Positions 52,416-58,805 of a stretch of DNA of 58,805 nt are shown here, piece after piece (within the stretch, counting starts at the first letter, position 1; every line of letters begins with the position of its first letter). A program made the translations under genes and the position numbers. Below the pieces are notes generated by a model, which made no database searches, was not told the origin of the DNA, and saw only the letters and a program-made list of their open reading frames with translations. The stretch is from Deltaproteobacteria bacterium (lineage in GTDB: Bacteria; Desulfobacterota; Desulfarculia; Adiutricales; Adiutricaceae), in the NCBI GenBank assembly GCA_031269485.1, contig JAISZC010000032.1:1-58805 (forward strand), given 5' to 3'.

Positions 52416-52666
52416 CGACGGCTCCGAAAGGAGCTGGAGGCGGCCGGCGGACGGCGCGGCGAGAGGCGGACAGTCATCAAAACCCCAGCAAATGGCGGCG
52501 CCGGCGCTCCTCGGCCGCGGCGCGACGGCCGGCGAGCGCGACGCCTTTGACGATGATTATGGCGCAGCCGCCTGGCTGGCGCAAGGCGTCCGCCGGCGGC
52601 GGCCCGAAAAAGGCCGAAAAAAGGGCAAAAAAATTGAAAGGCGAGCCCGAAACGGACGGGCGACAA

Positions 52667-52732
52667 GGAACCGAAAAAGGAACCGAAAAAGGGGTCGAAA
52701 AAGGGGCCGAAAAGGGACCGGCAAAGGGGCCG
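52667..52732. repeat. Twelve-base tandem repeat (GG(A/G)(A/G)(C/T)CGAAAAA)
   Basis: Five and a half units: GGAACCGAAAAA twice, GGGGTCGAAAAA, GGGGCCGAAAAG, GGACCGGCAAAG and a half unit. It lies in a non-coding spacer and shows increasing divergence to the right. Confidence 0.85.
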
Positions 52733-52899
52733 CAGGGCGAGCCCGAAACGAGTTGCGGCAAGGGCCGACAACGGGACAGAAAAACGGGACCGAAAAAAAA
52801 GTCAGCCCGGCGAACTTTGAGGCGAAAGCTGACCGTCGAGCCGCAAGCGACGGCGATTGAAGGATCGGCGTCGCCAGGGGCCGCATGGAGCGCGGCCTT

Positions 52900-52959
52900 T
52901 TGGCCCACCGATTGGCCCACCGATTGGCCCCCCGATTGGCCCTCCGATTGGCCCTCAGG
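52900..52959. repeat. Twelve-base tandem repeat (TTGGCCCNCCGA)
   Basis: Five units: TTGGCCCACCGA twice, TTGGCCCCCCGA, TTGGCCCTCCGA and TTGGCCCTCAGG. Same period as the repeat at 52667 but an unrelated unit. Confidence 0.9.
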
Positions 52960-53250
52960 GGTCTCAAGCTCAAGCCGCGCGACGTCTCTTGGGAGGCCCG
53001 GCCGTCTCCGCTCGCCTGATCGCCCCGGCGGGAAAAGCATAACCTCCGGGCGCGCCTCGAAACGCCTCCAGGCTCGCCGGCCCGGTCGCTGGGCCGGCGA
53101 GGCGCCAGGCGTTTTTTCGACCTGGCCGGTTGGGGCTGGCTGGGCGACGCCAATTTGACTTGACCATGAAATAGTTCGCCGCCGCCCTTGGAGCGGCTCG
53201 CCGTCGAAAAAGGCCGCCAGATCCGGCGCCCAGCTGGCGGCCGCTGAGCG

Positions 53251-53290
53251 GCGGCGCTCCGGTCGGGTCCGGCCCCGACCGGAGCGCCGC
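53251..53290 (-). terminator. Perfect 17-base hairpin after the BCCT gene
   Basis: GCGGCGCTCCGGTCGGG pairs with its exact complement across a six-base loop, starting 11 bases past the BCCT stop codon. There is no T run, but length and place support a transcript end. Confidence 0.65.
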
Positions 53291-53301
53291 CAACGCGCCT
53301 C

Positions 53302-54951
53302 TCAGTCCACAAAAAGCCGGCTGAGCGTCGACCGGCCGCCCTTGGGCGCGTAAGCCGGCGGCAGACGCTTGGATGGCAGGGGCCGGCCCAGCTCGTCGTA
53401 GTCCTCCTTGTGGAGGTCGTACTTGGCGGGATTGGCGATGAGCTTGAAGGCGCTCACGCACACGGCCACCAGCAGGAAGAGGCTGGGGAAGCCCCCGAGA
53501 TTGGAAACCATCTTGACCCCGTCGATGCCGGCGGCGATCATCATAATGAGGCACAGCGCGCCGATCAGAACGCCCCACAGGACCTTGAGCTGGAAGGGCG
53601 CCTCCTGGTCCTCGGTCGACAGCCCGCTGGTGCACAGGCCGGCCATGGCGTTGGTGTTCGAGTCGGCGGCCGTGACAAAGGAGACGAAGACCACCAGCAG
53701 AAACAGCGGAATCGACAGCGTCGGCAGGGGCAGGGCGCGGAACAGGGCGTAGGTGGCGCCTTCGGGGGTGTTGCTGGCCTTGATGGTGGCCTGCATGCCT
53801 TCGTTGATGCCCAGGCCGGCCAGTTCGAAGTTGATGGCCGTGCCTGAGAAGATGCCCAGCCAAATCAGGCTGAAGATCGAGGGGACGACGAAGATGACGG
53901 TCAGGGTCTCGCGGACGGTGTAGCCTTTGGCCACGCGGCCCAGGAAGACCGAGGTGACCGGCATCCAGGCGATCCACACGCACCAGTAAAAGGTCGGCCA
54001 CCAGCGCGACCAGCCGTCGGCGGAGGTGGTGGAGGTCCACAGGCTGATTTTGAAGAAGTCGCTGAGGTACAGGCCCAGGCCCTCGACCATGAAATCGAGC
54101 AGATAGGCCGTGGGGCCGGCCAGAAAGACGAAGAGCCCCAGCACGAGATAAACGCGGACGTTGATGGACGACAGAATTCGGATGCCGCGCATCAGGCCCG
54201 TGGAGGCCGAAATGACGAAGGCCAGCACGATGATCAGGGCGGTGACGATCCAGCCGGTCTTGCCGGCGTCCACGCCGGCGAGGGAGTTGAAGCCGCCGGC
54301 CAGCAGCAGCACGCCCGAGCTCAGCGAGGCGGCCATGCCGCCGGTCAGCGCGAAGAGGCATACGCAGTCGACCACGGGCATGACGGTCTTGGTGGCCTTG
54401 TCGCCCAGGGCCGGGTAGAGCATCGAGCCGATTGAGTATTCTTTTTTCATGTTGTAGAAGGCGAAGGCGAAGACGACGGCGGGCAGACCGTAGATGGCCA
54501 TGGGCGAGAAGGTCCATTCCAGAAAAATGGTCTGGACGGCCCATTCGACGGCCTTTTGGGACTTGGCGCCTTCGACGATGTGGGACGGCGGCCCGTAGAG
54601 GTGGTACATGGGCTCGCCGGCGGCCCACAGCAGAATGCCGGCGGCCATGATGGTGCACAGCGCTATCCAAGTGAAATTGGCCTGGCCCATGACGGGCTGG
54701 GCCTTGGAGCCGCCGATGCGGACCTTGGAAAATGGCGAAAAGTAGGCGGCCACCGTCATCACGACGCACACGCAGGTGATGCCGTTGAACAGCCACGAGA
54801 AGTTGGCGAGGATCCACCCGGCCGCGGCGTTGACGACCTTCAAAAAGATTTCAAAGCTGGTCAGGTTCAGGACGATCAAGGCCACTACCAGCAGAAACGG
54901 CGGAAGAAAGATGCCCCATTTGGTTTTTTTAGACGAAGTTACGCTGCTCAT
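53302..54951 (-). CDS. BCCT-family betaine/carnitine/choline transporter
   Basis: The product has 549 residues with about twelve membrane segments. It carries the BCCT hallmark around WWPTFYWCVWIAWMP and the early Gly-rich region ILLWAAGEPMYHLYGPP. These carriers bring in quaternary amines such as glycine betaine, carnitine, choline or gamma-butyrobetaine. The ATG at 54951 has GGAG seven bases upstream. The short C-terminus lacks the long regulatory tail of osmotic carriers such as BetP, which suits a nutrient role. It lies downstream of the SDR, YcxB-like and MttB-family genes on the same strand. Confidence 0.9.
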   Translation of the reverse strand: MSSVTSSKKTKWGIFLPPFLLVVALIVLNLTSFEIFLKVVNAAAGWILANFSWLFNGITCVCVVMTVAAYFSPFSKVRIGGSKAQPVMGQANFTWIALCTIMAAGILLWAAGEPMYHLYGPPSHIVEGAKSQKAVEWAVQTIFLEWTFSPMAIYGLPAVVFAFAFYNMKKEYSIGSMLYPALGDKATKTVMPVVDCVCLFALTGGMAASLSSGVLLLAGGFNSLAGVDAGKTGWIVTALIIVLAFVISASTGLMRGIRILSSINVRVYLVLGLFVFLAGPTAYLLDFMVEGLGLYLSDFFKISLWTSTTSADGWSRWWPTFYWCVWIAWMPVTSVFLGRVAKGYTVRETLTVIFVVPSIFSLIWLGIFSGTAINFELAGLGINEGMQATIKASNTPEGATYALFRALPLPTLSIPLFLLVVFVSFVTAADSNTNAMAGLCTSGLSTEDQEAPFQLKVLWGVLIGALCLIMMIAAGIDGVKMVSNLGGFPSLFLLVAVCVSAFKLIANPAKYDLHKEDYDELGRPLPSKRLPPAYAPKGGRSTLSRLFVD

Positions 54952-55006
54952 AGTCGCGCTCCAATGCAGCTCGCCTTGATCGGGCGGCGGAAATGGGAAA
55001 TGGCGC

Positions 55007-55783
55007 TTAGCGGACCAAGTAGCCGCCGTCGACAGCCAAAATGTGCCCGTTGACGTAGTCCGAGGCTCGGCTGGCCAAGAAAACGCAGGCGCCCATGAGA
55101 TCCAGGCGTTCGCCCCAGCGGTTGGTCGGGATGTGCTCCAGCACCCGGCGGTTTCTCTCCGGGTCGCTGCGCGTGGCGGCGGTGACGGCGGTGGCGAAGT
55201 AGCCTGGGGCCAATCCGTTGACCTGTATGTTGCAGCCGGCCAGCTCGTCGCAATAAGCTCTGGTCAGGCCGGCCAGGCCGTGCTTGGTGGCGGCGTAGGC
55301 CGGCGAGCGCAGCCCGCCGAGCCAGGTGAACATCGAGCAGACGTTGATGATTTTGCCGCGGCGTTGAGGGACCATGATCTTGGCCGCCTCGTGGCTCATC
55401 TCGAAAGCCGCGGTGAGGTTGACGGCCACCATGGCGTCCCACTTGTCGCGGTCGAAGTCCAGCACGTCGTCCTCCAGGCAGATCCCGGCGCAGTTGACGA
55501 GGATGTCGAGCGAACCCAAGGCTTCCACGCACTTGGCGGTCACCTCGGCCGGCACGCCTTTTCGGGTGATGTCGGCCTTGACGAAGCCGGTCTTGGCCCC
55601 CGCCGCCTCCAAAAGCTGGCGGGCGGTCCCGTCGTCCTCCAGGAGGCTGGGCAAAAAGACGTTGGCCCCGGCTTTGGCCAAGGCCAGCGAAAAGCCCAGG
55701 CCCAGGCCGGTGTTGCCGCCAGTGACCAAGGCCGTCCGGCCCTTGAGGGAGAAAAAGTCGAGGGAAAATTGGCTGATGTTCAT
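55007..55783 (-). CDS. Short-chain dehydrogenase/reductase (gluconate 5-dehydrogenase/KduD-like)
   Basis: The ATG at 55783 (GAGGTG six bases upstream) gives 258 residues. The NAD(P) loop is TGGNTGLGLGF, then NCAG, the active-site Ser in NVCSMFTWLGG, and YAATKHG with the catalytic Tyr and Lys. The C-terminal SDYVNGHILAVDGGYLVR is typical of classical SDRs such as KduD and Gno. It is 55 bases upstream of the BCCT gene, so the two are co-transcribed. It may oxidise or reduce a hydroxylated carbon on the imported compound, such as carnitine; the substrate is inferred, not shown. Confidence 0.88.
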   Translation of the reverse strand: MNISQFSLDFFSLKGRTALVTGGNTGLGLGFSLALAKAGANVFLPSLLEDDGTARQLLEAAGAKTGFVKADITRKGVPAEVTAKCVEALGSLDILVNCAGICLEDDVLDFDRDKWDAMVAVNLTAAFEMSHEAAKIMVPQRRGKIINVCSMFTWLGGLRSPAYAATKHGLAGLTRAYCDELAGCNIQVNGLAPGYFATAVTAATRSDPERNRRVLEHIPTNRWGERLDLMGACVFLASRASDYVNGHILAVDGGYLVR

Positions 55784-55916
55784 GACAAGCACCTCAAGGC
55801 CGGTCGCGACAGGCGTCGGGGAAGGGAAAGGGAAAAGGTCGCCGGCGGCCCGAGCAAGCTTTGGTTCGCCGGCCGTTCGGGGAGCGTTCCTCAGGCTTTG
55901 GAGCTGATCTTGGAAG

Positions 55917-56501
55917 TCAATTTTGCTCTCGCCGCCGGCTCGGCCCCGCGTCGCCCGCCGCTTGGCCTTCGCGGGCCGTTTGTCCGGGCGATTTTTCGAA
56001 GCGGGCCAAATTGTCGCTCAGCAGACGTCTGACCTCCCCGCACTGCTCCGCGGTCAGCACGCGTTTGGGCAGGCAGAAGGTGCGCAGCCGATCGGGCCGG
56101 ATGACGAACAGCTCGTCCGTTTCGAAGGCTCTGGCCCGCTTGTCGCCTCGGAGCGGAGAGCTCTCCCCGTCGGGGGTCAGCAGCCGGCCGTCCGGGCTGA
56201 AGCCCAGACGGTAGCGGCCGTTGAGCTTGGCCACTTGGGCGGCGCCCCGCCAAGCCCGCCACGACGGGGCCAACGCCACGGCCAGATAGACGCCGACCGT
56301 CAGCAGCCCCAAGAGCGGCAGCTCGAGGTGGCTAGGGTTGAGGCCGTAGCTGACGGTCAGAAAGACGCCCGTCGCAAAGAGGGCCGCCAGCGCGGCCAGC
56401 CGGACCCGGCGGCCGCCCAGGGCGGCCACGAGCTTGAAGGCCTCGGCGGCCTCAGGCCGTTTAAGCGAATATTCCGGCGTCCAGAAGGGGGCGTCGGTCA
56501 C
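55917..56501 (-). CDS. YcxB-like membrane protein
   Basis: It starts at a GTG (56501) whose last two bases are part of the mttB-like TGA stop, giving a four-base overlap. The product has 194 residues. Two membrane helices lie at about 33-52 and 58-75 (VRLAALAALFATGVFLTVSY, then a Leu-rich segment). A C-terminal soluble domain of YcxB type follows (AFETDELFVIRPDRLRTF, CLPKRVLTAEQCGEVRRLL), usually cytoplasmic and of unknown role. The charged end (PGQTAREGQAAG) is extra. The overlap means its translation depends on the methyltransferase gene. Confidence 0.78.
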   Translation of the reverse strand: MTDAPFWTPEYSLKRPEAAEAFKLVAALGGRRVRLAALAALFATGVFLTVSYGLNPSHLELPLLGLLTVGVYLAVALAPSWRAWRGAAQVAKLNGRYRLGFSPDGRLLTPDGESSPLRGDKRARAFETDELFVIRPDRLRTFCLPKRVLTAEQCGEVRRLLSDNLARFEKSPGQTAREGQAAGDAGPSRRREQN

Positions 56502-57970
56502 GGCCGGAGCCCCGAGCCCGCCCTCAAGTCCCGCGCCCAGTCGGGCCCCAGGTCCTGCGCCGGAGGGGCGCCGGTCAGGCGCTCGACGAGCGCCTCCAGT
56601 TCGGCGAGCGCCTCGGGCGCCAGAGTCGGCGGCTCGTAGGCCGCCAGGCGGCGGCGGACCTCGGTCCAGGCCTGGCGGCGCAGATCGCCGCCGTCCTTGG
56701 TCCAGCTTTCGAAGCTGCGGCGATCGCCCAAGACAGGCCGCCGGAACTCGCTCCGAAAGGATTTCAGGGTGCTTTTGAGCTTGAGGAAGCCGCCGGCCTG
56801 CTGCCCTTCGGCCACCACGCCGGCCAAGTCCTCGGGCCAAGGCGTCAAGCCGCGCTCGAGCCGCCGGAACTTGGCCATAATCTCCTCGTCGAAGATCCAC
56901 TTGTCGAAAGAGGCCGACATGAAGGACTCCAGCACGCCCACGCTCTGCAGCATGAAGCTCGCGCCGGCCCCGAGGCTCAAAAGCAGGTTCCAGGCCGACT
57001 CGGCGCCGGCCTGGGCGTCGAGGACCTTGGCGTCGGTCAGGCCGCCTCCGCCGCGGTAGGGGAGATCGTAGCGGGCGGCCATTTGGCCGCAGCCGGCCGA
57101 GAGGAGGGAATACTCCGGGGCCCCCAGGGCCAGGCCCATGGAGCCCATGTCCATGATCGAGGAGGTCGTGCCGTAGATGATCGGCAGCCCCGGCGAGAGA
57201 AGCTGGGCGTAGATCAGCCCGCCGAGGACCTCGCAGTTGGCTTGGAGCACGCCGCCGGCCAGGCTGACCGGGCTGGTCGCCCCGGACATGGCGCAGCAGG
57301 AGACGTTGACGGGCTGGCCCAGCTCGGCGTAGACCCTGAGGCCTTCGAGCATGCGCTCGTCCCAGGCCATGGGGGAGAGGCTGTTGCAGATGCCCACGAC
57401 CACCGGCCGATCGTCGTGACCCAGCGCCCGACGGACCATCTCGATGATCCCGGCGGAGACCTCGGGCCCTTCGCTCTGGCCGATCAAGGGCCGGTCGGTC
57501 ATCGCCAAGGTCAGCAGCATTTGAAGATAAAGCCCCGCCGTCGGGCGCGGCCAGCTCGGATACAACGAGCCGCTGCAAGCCAGATCCAGCGTCGGGCTGG
57601 TCTGGGTCAGCCGCAGCATGTCCCGAAAGTCGTCGACGCCGACCGGGCGCTGAAGGCCGTCTTCGGTCAGCAGCATCGGAACCCCGGCGCAGGGCGCCAG
57701 CGCGGCCGGCCGGCCGCGGCCGACGGTCAGCGTTTTGGCCGGGTCGCGGGCCGTCAACGTGAAGGCGCTCGGGGCCGTGGCCAAAGCTTTTTCGACGACG
57801 TCGCGGGAAAAGAAGACTTGGCCGCCGTCCGTTTTCAGGCCGTGGCGCCGAAAAGTTTCCAAAGCCTTGGGCGCCTTCATCGTCAAGCCGCGGCGGCCCA
57901 AAAGATCCAGGGTCGATTCGTGGACGAGCTCGATCTGCTCAGCGGAAAGGACTTGGAGGTTAAGGCGCAT
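56498..57970 (-). CDS. MttB-family methylamine methyltransferase, without pyrrolysine
   Basis: Members move a methyl group from a quaternary or tertiary amine to a corrinoid protein. The product has 490 residues. It starts MRLNLQVLSAEQIELVHEST and has the family's barrel regions ALAPCAGVPMLLTEDG, GTTSSIMDMGSMGLALGAPE and YRGGGGLTDAKVLDAQAG. The frame has no in-frame TAG, so it is not the pyrrolysine-type trimethylamine enzyme. Such members include glycine betaine, proline betaine, carnitine and gamma-butyrobetaine demethylases. The ATG at 57970 has AGGAAAA upstream. BCCT and SDR genes downstream support a quaternary amine substrate. No corrinoid protein gene is adjacent. Confidence 0.88.
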   Translation of the reverse strand: MRLNLQVLSAEQIELVHESTLDLLGRRGLTMKAPKALETFRRHGLKTDGGQVFFSRDVVEKALATAPSAFTLTARDPAKTLTVGRGRPAALAPCAGVPMLLTEDGLQRPVGVDDFRDMLRLTQTSPTLDLACSGSLYPSWPRPTAGLYLQMLLTLAMTDRPLIGQSEGPEVSAGIIEMVRRALGHDDRPVVVGICNSLSPMAWDERMLEGLRVYAELGQPVNVSCCAMSGATSPVSLAGGVLQANCEVLGGLIYAQLLSPGLPIIYGTTSSIMDMGSMGLALGAPEYSLLSAGCGQMAARYDLPYRGGGGLTDAKVLDAQAGAESAWNLLLSLGAGASFMLQSVGVLESFMSASFDKWIFDEEIMAKFRRLERGLTPWPEDLAGVVAEGQQAGGFLKLKSTLKSFRSEFRRPVLGDRRSFESWTKDGGDLRRQAWTEVRRRLAAYEPPTLAPEALAELEALVERLTGAPPAQDLGPDWARDLRAGSGLRP

Positions 57971-58805
57971 GCGTGGTTTTCCTAGGTTTTGGCCGGCCAG
58001 GCGGTCGACGCCTTGGGCCGGCTGGGAAACGGGACGAAGCGGCGAAAGAGCGCAGTTGGGCGTCCAGGACGACGGTCAAGACGCCTGGTCGCGTGACCGG
58101 CGTGGAGGCCGACGATTCGCTGCGGTTTGCGGTAAAAAAACTGGCTGATTACCGATGAAATAATAATACGGGCGTCAGGGGCGGCACAATAGCAAGATTC
58201 GGACATGGGCTGGAATTTTTCCGACATTCGGCGGTCGGCCTCTGAAGGTTCTCTTGGCCCGGCGGCGCTCGGGCGCCAAGAAGCGTTTTTTTTCGAGACG
58301 TTTTTCGCCGCTCGCGCTGACGCCAGGGGCGCCGGAAGGCCACGCCAGATCTGGACTTTTTTCGACATGCGGCGGCCGACGCCGAAGGCCCGCTTGAGCC
58401 AGAAACGTCGCCGGCCTCGTTGAATCCAGGCCGTGGCCGGCTTTCGCCGCAGCGCGAAAGCCGGATTCTTCGCCGCGCCGGCCCTCGCCTTGGGGCCTCG
58501 CCGTCGACTTGCCGGACGCCGCGCCTCCCCCGTCTCAACGAAGCCTCTCCGTCGGCCTGAGAAGGCGCGTCCAAAGTCAGGCTTCGCCCCGCCGGCGGGC
58601 CGCCAAGCAGGTTGCAAAAAACGCGCTTAAGCTGGCCGGGAGAACCCGGAAATGGCTCCGCCGCTGGATGACCCTGGCCGAAAAAGATCTGAAATTTTTG
58701 CAATTTGTGACGGTCGCTCGCCGCAGGCGGGCCTGAGCTAGAATTAATATTAAATACGGATAGTTGAGCGTTTTCCCAAAAACGTTCGCCAGCTGGCCGG
58801 CCGGG
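57971..58805. other. Gene-free region at the right edge
   Basis: No supported gene occurs in these 835 bases. Short frames on both strands are Arg/Pro-rich reflections of GC bias. The mttB-family promoter should lie near 58000-58200, where composition is mixed, but no clear box pair is seen. Confidence 0.45.

Larger units (their letters stand above)
52416..53301. other. Gene-free spacer rich in 12-base tandem repeats
   Basis: Nearly 900 bases separate the oxidase operon from the BCCT gene. Two different 12-base tandem repeats (52667-52732 and 52900-52959) and a long perfect hairpin (53251-53290) lie in it. Long frames on both strands (such as minus 52557-53312) only reflect the repeats and GC bias. 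Confidence 0.6.

Noticed and set aside
52900-52959. CRISPR-like array
   Set aside because: The units are contiguous 12-base repeats with no spacers, and no cas gene is present.
52477-53312. Repeat-bearing minus-strand frames (GQSxGQS and Phe-Gly repeats)
   Set aside because: They arise from two unrelated 12-base repeats, lack a ribosome site and domains, and overlap each other in two frames.
56498-57970. Pyrrolysine-containing trimethylamine methyltransferase
   Set aside because: The frame has no in-frame TAG and ends in TGA; no pyl genes are in the window.
58149-58736. Frames at the right edge
   Set aside because: Arg/Pro-rich on both strands with no ribosome site or recognisable domain.

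Overview
The window comes from a GC-rich bacterial chromosome. The gene set fits a flagellated anaerobe of the former Deltaproteobacteria (Desulfobacterota): zapB-zapA-rny order, a topoisomerase I with several zinc ribbons, MotAB, TrpB2, ETF-linked oxidases, a BCCT carrier and a non-pyrrolysine MttB-family methyltransferase. The lineage is inferred from gene content and order only. Composition is mosaic: GC-rich genes alternate with very AT-rich stretches (about 12.3-12.7, 15.86-16.03, 24.74-25.15 and 31.44-38.0 kb), and some AT-rich patches lie inside otherwise GC-rich genes.

Region 1 (1-28 kb) is mostly housekeeping. It holds a cobS fragment at the left edge, a GcvH-like protein without its lipoyl lysine, a regulatory and glycogen group on the minus strand (glgA, triple-GAF histidine kinase, membrane metallophosphoesterase, OmpR-type regulator), a DHH phosphoesterase, motAB, a HIT protein, topA, a small XRE regulator, a metallo-beta-lactamase-fold protein, rny with zapA-zapB, a GAF/degenerate-GGDEF protein, rpsF-rpsR-rplI, a membrane-anchored unknown and trpB2.

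Region 2 (28-38.5 kb) holds gmhB and a LeuB-type dehydrogenase under a strong promoter, then a UroD/MtbA-like protein with a 16-unit Lys-Pro-Ala-Ala tail. An AT-rich island follows: an exported DUF3798-family protein whose signal peptide is put out of frame by a short AT repeat, a decayed second copy of it, a membrane hybrid histidine kinase and an HD-GYP response regulator. The right edge of the island carries a duplicated 3' piece of potC.

Region 3 (38.6-58 kb) is catabolic and almost entirely on the minus strand: potABC (no potD in view), an ornithine-cyclodeaminase-family enzyme, an oxidase-EtfB-EtfA set, an FGGY sugar kinase, a second oxidase followed by a fused EtfB-EtfA protein, a BCCT carrier, an SDR dehydrogenase, a YcxB-like membrane protein and the MttB-family methyltransferase. 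A reasonable reading is uptake and demethylation of a quaternary amine such as a betaine or carnitine, with oxidation of hydroxy acids or polyols through two ETF modules. CobS and the MtbA-like protein fit corrinoid-dependent methyl transfer. No corrinoid protein or methyl-THF partner is present here.

Twelve-base tandem repeats recur in genes and spacers, and long perfect hairpins without U-tracts lie near several operon ends. No rRNA, tRNA, CRISPR array or intact insertion sequence was seen.
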